A stretch of DNA of 64,000 bases from the NCBI RefSeq assembly GCF_947241125.1, contig NZ_OX365700.1:2822001-2886000 (forward strand). The letters are read 5' to 3'. Source of the DNA: Nitrospira tepida (lineage in GTDB: Bacteria; Nitrospirota; Nitrospiria; Nitrospirales; Nitrospiraceae). This document shows, one piece after another, positions 9,020-18,392 of the stretch (positions are counted from its first letter, which is position 1; each line of letters opens with the position of its first letter). The notes under the pieces are model-generated. The model had not been told where the DNA came from. It searched no databases and worked only from the letters and a program-made list of their open reading frames with translations. The translations under genes were made by a program, and so were the position numbers.

Positions 9020-9970
9020 GTGACCTTCCAGGACGTGATCCTCTCGCTCCACCGTTTTTGGGCCGATCAAGGCTGCGTCGTCCATCAACCGTACGACCTC
9101 GAAATGGGGGCCGGTACGTTCCATCCGGCCACCTTTCTCCGCGCGCTGGGACCGGAGCCCTGGCGCTCGGCCTACGCGCAGCCCTGCCGCCGCCCGACCG
9201 ACGGGCGATATGGTGAGAATCCCAACCGGTTGCAGCACTACTATCAATATCAGGTGGTGCTCAAGCCCGCTCCCGCCGACATTCAGGATCTCTACCTCAA
9301 GAGCCTGGCCTTTTTAGGGATCGACCCGAAAGAACACGACATCCGCTTCATGCAGGACGACTGGGAATCGCCGACATTGGGGGCCTGGGGGCTGGGTTGG
9401 GAAGTCCGGCTGGACGGCATGGAGATCACCCAGTTCACCTATTTTCAGGAAATCGGCGGCATCGAGCTTCAACCGATCACCGTCGAGTTGACCTACGGCA
9501 CGGAACGGATCGCCATGTACTTGCAGGGCGTGGACAATGTCTTCGATCTGGCCTGGAACGAGTCGGTCTCGTACGGAGACATTCACCATCGCACCGAGGT
9601 GGAGTTCTCCAAGCACAATTTCGAGGAGGCGAACGTCTCCATGCTGATGACTGGATTTCAGGCCTACGAAGCCGAATGCCGGTCACTGCTGGCAAAGCGA
9701 CTGACCTTGCCCGCCTATGACTACTGCATCAAGTCGTCGCACCTGTTCAATCTGTTGGACGCCAGAGGCGCAATCAGCGTGACCGAGCGGACCGGCTACA
9801 TCGCGCGGGTCCGCGCCTTGGCCCGACAATGTGCGGAACAATATGTGCAGGATCGGGAATCGATGGGCTTTCCACTGCTGGCCCGCGCGGAGCGGGGACC
9901 GGCAGGGGGCGGCGCGAAAGACCGGAGCCGCTCGCGTCCATCGCGCAAACGACCAAGGTCAGACCGATAA
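9020..9970 (+). CDS. glyQ: Glycyl-tRNA synthetase alpha subunit
   Basis: Catalytic subunit of the bacterial alpha2beta2 glycyl-tRNA synthetase, charging tRNA-Gly in the cytoplasm. The start [19 protein letters not shown] and the stretch [17 protein letters not shown] are family hallmarks. The start codon is a GTG with GAAGGA upstream. The usual fold ends near residue 290; a strongly basic tail ([15 protein letters not shown] at the very end) follows, like tails on PpdK and AroQ in this window. glyS follows after 36 bases. Confidence 0.96.
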   Translation: MTFQDVILSLHRFWADQGCVVHQPYDLEMGAGTFHPATFLRALGPEPWRSAYAQPCRRPTDGRYGENPNRLQHYYQYQVVLKPAPADIQDLYLKSLAFLGIDPKEHDIRFMQDDWESPTLGAWGLGWEVRLDGMEITQFTYFQEIGGIELQPITVELTYGTERIAMYLQGVDNVFDLAWNESVSYGDIHHRTEVEFSKHNFEEANVSMLMTGFQAYEAECRSLLAKRLTLPAYDYCIKSSHLFNLLDARGAISVTERTGYIARVRALARQCAEQYVQDRESMGFPLLARAERGPAGGGAKDRSRSRPSRKRPRSDR

Positions 9971-10006
9971 AGCCGACAACCGACTGAATTTCAACGCACA
10001 GGACTC

Positions 10007-12223
10007 ATGGCCTCCTCATCCCGATCATCATCTCAACGGAAGCGTTCGCGCCCAAAGGTGACGGAGTCGCGTCGAGACTTCGTGCTGGAAATCGGCACGG
10101 AAGAGTTGCCCTATCAATTCATTGCGCCGGCGCTCCGCTTGCTCCAGGATCTGACCGAGCGGCTGCTCGCCGAGCAACGGCTGGCCTTCGAGGCCCTCTC
10201 AACCGCCGGCACCCCGCGGCGGCTGGCGGTGGAAGTGCGGGGCCTGGCCACCGGACAAGCCTCGGCCGTCAAGGAAGCCATGGGACCGCCCAAATCCGCC
10301 GCCTATGACAGCACCGGGCAACCGACCAAGGCCGCGCTGGGCTTCGCGGCTTCTCAGGGTGTTTCCGTCTCGGATCTTGAAGTGCGCCGGATGCCCAAGG
10401 GCGAGTATCTCTTCGCCGTCAAACAGGAGACGGGCGAGCCGACTGAATCGGTCCTGCGTGCACAACTGCCCCATCTGATTCAAAGCCTGTCGTTTCCCAA
10501 GGCGATGAAATGGAACGAGACCGGCTTCCGTTTCGCCCGGCCCATCCGGTGGGCCCTGGCCCTCTTCGGGGAGAAGGTGATTCCGTTCGAGGTCGGCGGC
10601 ATCGAGTCCGGCCGGCTGACCTACGGCCATCGCTTTCTCGGCGGACCGGCGACGGCAGGATCATCCGGCATCGTGGTCAAACAGGCCTCCTCCTACCGGT
10701 CGTTGTTGGAGAAACAGGGCGTCGTCGCCGATCCCGGCCGGCGCCGCTCGTTGATCGAGGAGCAGCTTCAGGGCCTGGCCCGCAAGGCGAAGGCGGAGTT
10801 GCGCATGGACCACGAACTGCTCGAACAGGCGACCTATGCCGTCGAATATCCTTCCGCCATCCTCGGCGAGTTCGATGCGCGCTATCTGAAACTGCCGCCC
10901 GAGATCATTGAAACCGCCATGCGGGAACACCAGGGCTTCTTCACGCTCCGCAACCAGCAGGGGGGCCTGCGGCCGCAGTTCCTCGCGGTGACGAACATCA
11001 GGCCGCGCGACCCGTCGCTGATCCGCAAGGGCAACGAGCGCGTGCTGGCCGCGCGCCTCGCGGACGCGGCGTTCTATTTCACCGAAGATCAGAAAACCAA
11101 GCTCGCGGATCGGGTCGAGAAACTGAAGAGCGTCGTGTTCCATCAAAAGCTGGGCACGCTCTATCAGAAGACCCAACGGTTGATCGCGCTCGCCGGTTAT
11201 CTGGCCGAGCGTCTCGGACGGAACCATTTGGTGGACACCTGCCGGCGCGCGGCCCTGTTGAGCAAGGCCGACCTGCTGACCGGCGTGGTCGGCGAATTTC
11301 CGACCTTGCAGGGACTGATGGGCCGCGAGTATGCCACGCACGACGGGGAGTCGCCGGAGGTCGCCCTGGCCCTACAGGAACAGTATTGGCCCCGCACGAT
11401 GGAGGACACCGGTCCCGCCAGCGCCACCGGACAAATTCTCGCGCTCGCAGACCGGCTCGACAACGTCGCGGCTTTTTTCTCCGTCGGCCTGATCCCGACG
11501 GGATCGGAGGACCCCTTCGCGCTGAGACGCCAGGCCGCGGGGCTGGTCCGCCTCCTCGTCGAAGGAGACCTGCGCCTCGATCTGGCCCAGGCGCTGGCGC
11601 AGGCAACCGATCTTGTCCGCGAGCAGGGGTTCGGCTCGCAGGCTCTGGGGTCCGCCAAGGCCGGGCGGACCGAAACTCTCCAGGCCGACCCGCTGGAATT
11701 CGTCCTGGAACGGTTCCGCTACTATGGGCAGACGGCGGAGGGGCTCCGGGATGATGTGATGCAGGCGGTGGTGAAGACGCCCGGGCTCAAGGAGTATGAC
11801 CTGAGCGACCTGCTCGCACGGATCAAATCGTTGCAAGCCCTGACGGTCAAACCCGATTTCGATCCGCTGATCGTCGGATTCAAGCGAGCTCATCGGCTCG
11901 TCGAAAAGGAGCGCTGGACGTCGGATCAGGTGAATCCCGACCTGTTCGAGCACGACGCCGAAAGGCGGCTGTACGAGGCCTTGCTTCGGGCAAAGCAGCG
12001 GGTTCCGGGCTTGCTCCAAGCCCAGAACTACGCACAGGCCCTGGGCGAACTGGTCGCGCTCAAACCCTCCATCGATGAATTCTTTGCCGGAGTGATGGTC
12101 AACACGGAGCATTCTGGGTTACGATCGAATCGACTGTCGTTGCTCTACGTGATCGACGTGCTGTTTCTCTCGTATGCCGACTTGTCGTTGATCGCCGCGC
12201 AGGGAAGCGAGCGAGGGACCTGA
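10007..12223 (+). CDS. glyS: Glycyl-tRNA synthetase beta subunit
   Basis: tRNA-binding subunit of the two-subunit glycyl-tRNA synthetase, 738 residues. After a basic N-terminal leader of about 20 residues the family start FVLEIGTEELPYQFI is clear, followed by GPPKSAAYD and the HD-like region around MGREYATHDGES, with the anticodon-binding DALR-type domain at the C-terminus (FDPLIVGFKRAHRLVEK). It follows glyQ and probably shares its promoter. Confidence 0.96.
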   Translation: MASSSRSSSQRKRSRPKVTESRRDFVLEIGTEELPYQFIAPALRLLQDLTERLLAEQRLAFEALSTAGTPRRLAVEVRGLATGQASAVKEAMGPPKSAAYDSTGQPTKAALGFAASQGVSVSDLEVRRMPKGEYLFAVKQETGEPTESVLRAQLPHLIQSLSFPKAMKWNETGFRFARPIRWALALFGEKVIPFEVGGIESGRLTYGHRFLGGPATAGSSGIVVKQASSYRSLLEKQGVVADPGRRRSLIEEQLQGLARKAKAELRMDHELLEQATYAVEYPSAILGEFDARYLKLPPEIIETAMREHQGFFTLRNQQGGLRPQFLAVTNIRPRDPSLIRKGNERVLAARLADAAFYFTEDQKTKLADRVEKLKSVVFHQKLGTLYQKTQRLIALAGYLAERLGRNHLVDTCRRAALLSKADLLTGVVGEFPTLQGLMGREYATHDGESPEVALALQEQYWPRTMEDTGPASATGQILALADRLDNVAAFFSVGLIPTGSEDPFALRRQAAGLVRLLVEGDLRLDLAQALAQATDLVREQGFGSQALGSAKAGRTETLQADPLEFVLERFRYYGQTAEGLRDDVMQAVVKTPGLKEYDLSDLLARIKSLQALTVKPDFDPLIVGFKRAHRLVEKERWTSDQVNPDLFEHDAERRLYEALLRAKQRVPGLLQAQNYAQALGELVALKPSIDEFFAGVMVNTEHSGLRSNRLSLLYVIDVLFLSYADLSLIAAQGSERGT

Positions 12224-12252
12224 CGAGATAACCAGGTCGAGGGAGGTCGGGG

Positions 12253-12816
12253 ATGGATTCGCGCGACGCCTCGGTCAATCCGCGCCCGGCGCCGGATGAC
12301 GCGCCGCATCCAGCGCCGCCGCACGCATCTCAGTCATCCGACGGAGACCGGCGGGCCCGTCTCGTCCGGCGGTATGCAACCCGCGTCACGGTGGCGCTGA
12401 TGATCCTCTGTCCCGCCCTGTTCTTGTTCGGCCTCTGGGTCAGCGGCATCCGCACCGACCAGTTGTTCCGGCTTCCCGACGTGTTTCATCCAACCAGCGA
12501 TGTCTGCCTCCGGTTGGGTTGGCAACAGGTCTTAGGCAAGGACGAGCTCGTCCAGGTCTGTTCCGAGTGGATTCGCCTGGCGGATCCTTCCGGAGAAACT
12601 CACAGATTGAAGCAGGAAACGACGATACGGGAAGGAGCGGACGGCAAGCTCTATTTCGATTATGGTTCGTTGACGGATTGGCGGCTGTTCGCGTATGTCG
12701 GATTGGTGGTCGCGATCCTCGCGTTCGGGTGGTTCGTACGGCGCTACCTCGTCGCCCGATACCGTCTGCGGCTCGAATCCGCCGCCCGACAGACATCCAT
12801 CATGCATTGGTCCTAG
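12253..12816 (+). CDS. Two-helix membrane protein of unknown function
   Basis: Not recognised. In 187 residues: a proline- and histidine-rich cytoplasmic N-terminus (about 1-35), a membrane helix at about 44-62 (VTVALMILCPALFLFGLWV), a soluble middle with two cysteines (CLRLGWQQ, VQVCSEWIRL) that could pair in the periplasm, and a second helix near 143-162 followed by a basic C-terminus. It starts 30 bases after glyS with a GGAGG-like site. Its TAG stop codon is the first triplet of the structured repeat at 12814-13028. Confidence 0.7.
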   Translation: MDSRDASVNPRPAPDDAPHPAPPHASQSSDGDRRARLVRRYATRVTVALMILCPALFLFGLWVSGIRTDQLFRLPDVFHPTSDVCLRLGWQQVLGKDELVQVCSEWIRLADPSGETHRLKQETTIREGADGKLYFDYGSLTDWRLFAYVGLVVAILAFGWFVRRYLVARYRLRLESAARQTSIMHWS

Positions 12817-13028
12817 CGCGCATTATTCATGACGGTTCGTGACGAAACCGCCAAGACGCCATGCGAGACGGGCACGCGGAGCTGTGAGGAAGGAAGGCAT
12901 ACTTGAAATAGTATGTCGACCGACCGAGCGGCGAGCCTGCCCGCTTGGCTTCGGGAACCTGGCAGCCAAGCTTGTCGCAGCGGCGTATCGGCGGTTACAG
13001 TAGGAGCGGCCATGAATAATGCGCGCTA
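12814..13028 (+). repeat. 215-bp structured palindromic element, copy 1
   Basis: Bounded by a perfect 18-bp inverted repeat (12814-12831 with 13011-13028). The interior folds into nested helices: 12846-12852/12990-12996, 12856-12860/12982-12986, 12869-12874/12938-12943, hairpin 12898-12902/12911-12915, and hairpin 12944-12950/12964-12970. A second copy lies at 20501-20717 in the same orientation. Between copies paired positions change together (for example AACCGCC/GGCGGTT here, AACCACC/GGTGGTT there). The first three bases are the stop codon of the preceding gene. It lies 21 bases before the ppdK start. Nature unknown: structured RNA, MITE-like element, or both. Confidence 0.85.
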
Positions 13029-13049
13029 AGAGGGAAGGAGCACAAGACC

Positions 13050-15854
13050 GTGGGAGCCAAGAAGAAATACGTCTATTTTTTCGGCGATGGAAAGGCCGAA
13101 GGCAAGGGCGACATGAAGAACCTGCTGGGCGGCAAGGGCGCCGGCCTGGCCGAGATGACCAACCTGGGGATTTCCGTGCCGGCCGGCTTCACGATCACCA
13201 CCGAGGCCTGCGTTGAGTACTACAAGCGAGGCAAGACCTATCCGCCGGGCATGTGGGAGGAGGCGCTCCAGGCCTTGAAGCGGGTGGAGCGGTCCATGGG
13301 AGCCAAATTCGGCGATCCCGTGAATCCCTTGTTGGTGTCGGTGCGGTCCGGCGCCCGAGCCTCGATGCCCGGCATGATGGACACGGTGCTGAACGTCGGC
13401 TTGACGACCAAGACAGTCGAGGGTCTGGCGGCCAAGACCCGCAACGAACGATTTGCCCAGGACAGTTACCGGCGGTTTGTCACGATGTTCGGCAGCATCG
13501 TGATGGGCGTCACGCGCGAGCACTTCGAGGAAATCCTGGCCCATAAGAAAGCCGAGCTGGGCGTGACCCAGGATACCCATTTGGACGCGAAAGCGCTCCG
13601 CGAACTGGTGGCGAGCTTCAAGGAACTGATCCAGCACGATACCGGCGAGACCTTCCCGGACGATCCGATCGAGCAATTGCGGATGGCGACCAATGCCGTG
13701 TTTTCATCCTGGTACGGGGCGCGCGCCATCACCTACCGCAAGCTCTACAACATTCCCGATACCTGGGGCACCGCCGTCAACGTGGTCGCGATGGTGTTCG
13801 GCAACATGGGCGAAACGAGCGGCACCGGCGTGGCATTCACCAGAGATCCCTCCACCGGGGAAAAACGGTTCTTCGGCGAATGCCTGATGAACGCGCAGGG
13901 CGAGGACGTGGTCGCCGGCATCCGCACGCCGCTGCCGGTGGCCGAATTGGGAAAAACGGTCCCGCACGCCTTTCGGGACCTGGAAGCGACCTATAAGAAG
14001 CTGGAGAAACACTACCGCGACATGCTCGACATCGAGTTCACGATCCAGGAGGGCAAGCTCTACATGTTGCAGACCAGGGTCGGGAAACGGACCGGCATCG
14101 CCGCGGTCCGGATCGCCGCCGACATGGTCAGGGAAGGACTGATCACGAAGGAGGAGGCGGTCAGGCGGGTCGAGCCGGACCATCTCTCGCAATACCTTTA
14201 TCCAATCTTCGACCTGGCGGAAGAGTCCAAGCGCTCGCCGCTCGGCAAGGGCTTGCCGGCCGGGCCAGGGGCCGCCGCGGGAAAGATCGCGCTCACGCCG
14301 GATCGCGCCGTCGAAATGCAGGCGGCGGGCAACCGGGTGATCCTGGTCAGGCAGGAAACCAGCCCGGACGATATTCACGGCATGAACGCCTCGCTCGGCT
14401 TTCTCACCGCGCGCGGCGGCATGACGTCCCACGCCGCTGTCGTCGCCCGGCAGATGGGCAAGGTTTGCGTGGCCGGCTGCGAGGGCGTGGAGGTGGAGGG
14501 CAGTCAAAGCGTGCGCATCGGCAACAAAGTGTTCCGCGAGGGAGACTACCTTTCGATCAACGGATCGACCGGCAACGTCTACGAGGGCGATATTCCGGTC
14601 GTCGCGTCGGAGGTGATTCAAGTTCTGGAAGGGAAACTCGCTCCGGCTCAGTCCGACAAGTACCAGCGGTTCGAGACGATCCTGAAATGGGCGGACGAGA
14701 TCCGCTCGCTCAAGATCCGGGCCAACGCGGATGTCCCGGATCAGGCCCGCATCGCGCGCGGCTTCGGCGCGGAAGGGATCGGCCTCTGTCGTACGGAGCA
14801 CATGTTCTTCGCCGAGGACCGCATCCCGATCATGCAGAAGATGATCCTGGCCCGGTCGTCCCAGGACCGAGAACGGTACCTGGAACAACTGCTGCCGCTG
14901 CAAAAGCAGGACTTCCTCGGGCTCTACCGGGAGATGAAGGGCTACCCGGTGACGATCCGGCTGCTCGATCCGCCGTTGCACGAGTTCCTGCCGAAGCGGG
15001 AGGAACTGATGGTGGAGATCGCGAAACATGAACTGACCGGCGGCAACCCCGCGGTGCTGGAGGAGAAGCGGAAGCTGCTGGCCCGCGTCGAAGAACTGCA
15101 CGAGTTCAATCCGATGCTGGGACTCCGCGGCTGCCGACTCGGCATCACCATGCCGGAGATCACGCGCATGCAGGTGCGCGCGATCATCGAAGCCGCCTGC
15201 GAAATCGCCAAGGAAGGCAAGAAGATCGTGCCCGAGATCATGATCCCGCTCGTCGGCATGATCACGGAAATGAAGGCGCAGAAGGATCTCGTCCGCGAAG
15301 TGGCGCAAGAAACCATGAAACGGCACGGGGTCAAGCTGAACTACCTGGTCGGCACGATGATCGAGTTGCCGCGCGCGGCCGTCACCGCCGGCCAGATCGC
15401 CCAGGAAGCCGAGTTCTTCTCCTTCGGGACGAATGACCTGACACAAACCACGTTCGGATTTTCCCGCGACGATGCCGCGAAGTTCGTCGGCATCTACAAG
15501 GATCAAAAGATCCTCGACGCTGATCCCTTTGAGACGATCGACCGGGAGGGTGTCGGCGAGATGATGCGCCTGGCCATCGGAGCGGGACGCAAGACCCGAG
15601 CGGATCTCAAGCTGGGCATCTGCGGAGAGCACGGCGGCGATCCGAGATCGATTGAGTTTTGCCACCAACTGGGGCTCGACTACGTGAGCTGTTCTCCCTA
15701 CCGGGTCGCCATAGCCAGGTTGGCGGCGGCGCACTCGGCCTTGAACGGCCGGTCGGCCGGAAAGACACAGGCCAAAGAGAGAAAGAGCGGCGCGCCCGCT
15801 CGCGCCAAGACACCGGCCAGCCGTGCCAAAAAGGCGCGTGCCGCAAAGCGGTGA
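13050..15854 (+). CDS. ppdK: Pyruvate, phosphate dikinase
   Basis: Interconverts pyruvate, ATP and phosphate with PEP, AMP and pyrophosphate; links gluconeogenesis with central carbon flow. 934 residues: N-terminal ATP-grasp domain (YVYFFGDGKAEGKGDMKNLLGGKG at the start), swivelling phosphohistidine domain with GGMTSHAAVVARQMGK (the catalytic histidine follows MTS), and C-terminal TIM barrel with GTNDLTQTTFGFSRDD and the catalytic cysteine in GICGEHGGDP. The family ends near residue 890; a lysine/arginine/alanine-rich tail of about 40 residues follows. GTG start with GGAAGGAGC upstream. Directly downstream of the structured repeat. Confidence 0.96.
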   Translation: MGAKKKYVYFFGDGKAEGKGDMKNLLGGKGAGLAEMTNLGISVPAGFTITTEACVEYYKRGKTYPPGMWEEALQALKRVERSMGAKFGDPVNPLLVSVRSGARASMPGMMDTVLNVGLTTKTVEGLAAKTRNERFAQDSYRRFVTMFGSIVMGVTREHFEEILAHKKAELGVTQDTHLDAKALRELVASFKELIQHDTGETFPDDPIEQLRMATNAVFSSWYGARAITYRKLYNIPDTWGTAVNVVAMVFGNMGETSGTGVAFTRDPSTGEKRFFGECLMNAQGEDVVAGIRTPLPVAELGKTVPHAFRDLEATYKKLEKHYRDMLDIEFTIQEGKLYMLQTRVGKRTGIAAVRIAADMVREGLITKEEAVRRVEPDHLSQYLYPIFDLAEESKRSPLGKGLPAGPGAAAGKIALTPDRAVEMQAAGNRVILVRQETSPDDIHGMNASLGFLTARGGMTSHAAVVARQMGKVCVAGCEGVEVEGSQSVRIGNKVFREGDYLSINGSTGNVYEGDIPVVASEVIQVLEGKLAPAQSDKYQRFETILKWADEIRSLKIRANADVPDQARIARGFGAEGIGLCRTEHMFFAEDRIPIMQKMILARSSQDRERYLEQLLPLQKQDFLGLYREMKGYPVTIRLLDPPLHEFLPKREELMVEIAKHELTGGNPAVLEEKRKLLARVEELHEFNPMLGLRGCRLGITMPEITRMQVRAIIEAACEIAKEGKKIVPEIMIPLVGMITEMKAQKDLVREVAQETMKRHGVKLNYLVGTMIELPRAAVTAGQIAQEAEFFSFGTNDLTQTTFGFSRDDAAKFVGIYKDQKILDADPFETIDREGVGEMMRLAIGAGRKTRADLKLGICGEHGGDPRSIEFCHQLGLDYVSCSPYRVAIARLAAAHSALNGRSAGKTQAKERKSGAPARAKTPASRAKKARAAKR

Positions 15855-17005
15855 CTCACTCGGAGACCGACCGTCGCTTCATGGGTCTGGCCCTCAGACT
15901 CGCGACGCGCGGGAAGGGCCGGACCAGTCCCAACCCGATGGTGGGGGCCGTGGTCGTCTCCGGCGGACGCATCGTCGGGCGGGCCTACCATCGAAAAGCC
16001 GGCGAGCCCCATGCCGAGGTGTTGGCGCTGCATCAGGCCGGCCCGCGCGCGCGAGGCGCCACCCTCTATCTCACGCTCGAACCCTGCTGCCACCACGCCA
16101 AACGCACGCCGCCCTGCGTGCCGCTGCTGATCGCCGCTCAGCTTCGCCGCGTCGTCGTGGCCATGAAGGATCCGAACCCGTCGGTCCATGGACGGGGCCT
16201 CCAAGCCCTCAGGCGAGCCGGGATCTCCGTCTCGGTCGGGTGCCTCGAAGAAGAAGCGACAGCGCTCAACAGGATCTATTGTCATTGGGTGACAACCGGC
16301 AGACCCTGGGTCATCCTCAAGGCCGGCATGACGCTTGACGGCAAGATCGCCACGGCCCGCGGAGAATCACAATGGATCACCAGCCCGGAGGCGCGCCGCG
16401 AAGCACACCGGCTCCGCGGCGAGGTGGACGCGATTCTGGTGGGAGTGGGGACCGTGCAGGCTGATGATCCCAAGCTCACGGTGCGAGTGCCAAGGCGGGC
16501 AGGGATGACCGACATGGTTCGACCGTGGCAGCCGCTGCGGGTCATTGCGGACAGCAACCTAACGATTCCCTCGACCGCGGCGGTTCTCTCGCGTCGAAGC
16601 TTGGCCAAAACCTTGATCGCCACGACGACGAAGGCTCCGCTCCGGCGGGTACGGAATCTCCGGAACGCCGGCATCGAGGTGCTGCCACTGGAGCCTCAAC
16701 AGGGGCGCGTGCCGATGGGAAATCTGCTTCGGGAATTGGGCCGGCGCGGGATTGCGTCCCTCCTCGTGGAAGGAGGCGGCACACTCAACGCCGCTCTCTG
16801 GAAGGAAGGCCTGGTGAATGAGGTGCGGCTCTTTGTGTCGCCGCTGCTGCTCGGAGGACAGGATGCCAAGTCGGTCATCGGCGGTGCCTCGCCGGCCCGG
16901 CTGGCCGACGCGGTCAAGCTACAGGGCTTGCGTGTTCGTCAGGTAGGATCGGATTTCCTCGTGCAGGGATTGGTCCCGCCACAATCAACGTCCCGCCGCC
17001 ATTGA
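15851..17005 (+). CDS. ribD: Bifunctional riboflavin biosynthesis deaminase/reductase
   Basis: Carries out two successive steps of riboflavin synthesis: deamination of the pyrimidine intermediate and reduction of its ribosyl chain. 384 residues: N-terminal CMP/dCMP-deaminase zinc domain (HAEVLAL, then LEPCCHHAKRTPPC) and C-terminal RibD/DHFR-like reductase (AGMTLDGKIAT, LRGEVDAILVGVGTV, LLVEGGGTLNAALW). The start is GTG at 15851, overlapping the ppdK stop as GTGA; a longer in-frame upstream frame is only read-through of ppdK. ribE is 5.6 kb downstream, separated by accessory genes. Confidence 0.95.
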   Translation: MTHSETDRRFMGLALRLATRGKGRTSPNPMVGAVVVSGGRIVGRAYHRKAGEPHAEVLALHQAGPRARGATLYLTLEPCCHHAKRTPPCVPLLIAAQLRRVVVAMKDPNPSVHGRGLQALRRAGISVSVGCLEEEATALNRIYCHWVTTGRPWVILKAGMTLDGKIATARGESQWITSPEARREAHRLRGEVDAILVGVGTVQADDPKLTVRVPRRAGMTDMVRPWQPLRVIADSNLTIPSTAAVLSRRSLAKTLIATTTKAPLRRVRNLRNAGIEVLPLEPQQGRVPMGNLLRELGRRGIASLLVEGGGTLNAALWKEGLVNEVRLFVSPLLLGGQDAKSVIGGASPARLADAVKLQGLRVRQVGSDFLVQGLVPPQSTSRRH

Positions 17006-17012
17006 AATCAGA

Positions 17013-18392
17013 ATGCGACCGCACGATCGTCACACATCGCTCTCGATCATCTCCCTCTGGTTAGGCTTCTTGTTGCTCGTTGCGGCGAGTCCCGGCAGCG
17101 CGGAAGAGAGTCCGCCACCTTCCGACAACCTTGTCCGCGAATATCTTGACACGCCGGACGCGGAGCGGGCCGACCACCTGCTCACCACGATCCTGGCAGA
17201 TGATCGGTACAGCCCCGCGGTGGTCCGCGACCTGATCCTGCGCCCTCGGGACTATGGCCCGGCCGCCACCGGCGTCCAACCGAACCTGCCGCTTTCGGTC
17301 GGAGGCAGGCCCTACAGCTTCGCCCTGTCCGTGCCGGAGAACTATCAACCGTCCAGCGACTATGGCTTGGTGATCTGCCTGCACGGTGCCGGGTTCACCG
17401 GCGAAGCCTATCTCGATCGCTGGAAACCGCGCCTGGGAGACGAGTACATCCTGGCCTGCCCGACCTACGGCAGGGGCGCCTGGTGGAATCGGAGCGCCGA
17501 GGAACTCGTGCTCGCCACGATACGCGCGGTCTGGTCCCGCTATCGCATCGACCGCAACCGAGTGTTCCTTACCGGCATGTCGAACGGCGGGATCGGGGCC
17601 TGGATCATCGGGATGCACCACGCCGATCTCTTCGCCGGCCTTGCGCCCATGGCTTCCGGCATCGACGACGTGCTGTATCCGTTTCTGTCGAATCTGCGCA
17701 CGACGCCGGTCTACATAATCCACGGCTCGCAGGACGAAGTCATGCCGGTACGGCTGAGCCGAGAGCTGGCGGCCGAGCTGACCAAACTGGGATACGACTT
17801 CGTCTATCGCGAACATGACCGCACCCATCCGATGGCCGGAGGTCACTTTTTCCCCCGGGAGGAATTGCCGGCGTTGGTGGATTGGATGAACCGGCAGCGG
17901 CGCAGGGTCCTGCCGTCGCATCTCTCGCTGACGCGGGACGCCAGTCATTTGGATGCGTTTGCCTGGGTTCGCATCGATGCGACCGACCGGATCGCGGTCT
18001 TCAGCGAGAATCTCTTCGACGGCACGGATCGGTTCATCACAGACCGTGTCTACGCCAAGTTGGACGTACAGATCGTCGAAGGGAACCGAATCGAGGTCCG
18101 GACGGACCATGTGCTGCGTTATTCGTTGTTCCTGAATGACGAACTGATTGATCTCTCCCGGCCGGTCGTCGTCATCACGAACGGGACAGAAAGTTTCCGC
18201 GGACTCCTCACACCCTCTGTCGAGACGATGCTGCGGCAGGCCCGTCGCCGCGGCGATCCCCCCCGAACCTTTTCCGCCCAGGTCACGATTACAACCACCT
18301 CTTCGGCCGGCCCAGCCGATCGGCCTGAACGGACCGAACCGGTCAAGCCAAGCGCACCGGCCTCGCCCTCTCCCAACCCGGACCTTCCATGA
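17013..18392 (+). CDS. Secreted alpha/beta hydrolase (esterase/PHB-depolymerase-like)
   Basis: Probable exported ester hydrolase, 459 residues. Signal peptide at 1-29 (basic start, LWLGFLLLVAA, cleavage near GSAEES). The fold shows the oxyanion strand VICLHGAGFTG, the nucleophile elbow GMSNGG, the acid in IHGSQDEVMPV, and the histidine in HDRTHPMAGGHFF. From about residue 300 there is a second region of unknown function and a proline-rich tail. It starts 7 bases after ribD and overlaps the MFS gene by four bases. The substrate is unknown. Confidence 0.8.
   Translation: MRPHDRHTSLSIISLWLGFLLLVAASPGSAEESPPPSDNLVREYLDTPDAERADHLLTTILADDRYSPAVVRDLILRPRDYGPAATGVQPNLPLSVGGRPYSFALSVPENYQPSSDYGLVICLHGAGFTGEAYLDRWKPRLGDEYILACPTYGRGAWWNRSAEELVLATIRAVWSRYRIDRNRVFLTGMSNGGIGAWIIGMHHADLFAGLAPMASGIDDVLYPFLSNLRTTPVYIIHGSQDEVMPVRLSRELAAELTKLGYDFVYREHDRTHPMAGGHFFPREELPALVDWMNRQRRRVLPSHLSLTRDASHLDAFAWVRIDATDRIAVFSENLFDGTDRFITDRVYAKLDVQIVEGNRIEVRTDHVLRYSLFLNDELIDLSRPVVVITNGTESFRGLLTPSVETMLRQARRRGDPPRTFSAQVTITTTSSAGPADRPERTEPVKPSAPASPSPNPDLP

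Noticed and set aside
12813-13013. A 66-residue frame on the minus strand, with an equally long counterpart at 20501-20701
   Set aside because: The frame is open in both copies of the structured element, but differences between copies follow base pairing rather than codon positions and there is no ribosome binding site; most likely a by-product of the structure. Worth re-testing if more copies keep it open.
13704-15734. Minus-strand frame of 676 residues
   Set aside because: Antisense to ppdK; composition rich in Arg, His and Asp typical of a shadow frame.
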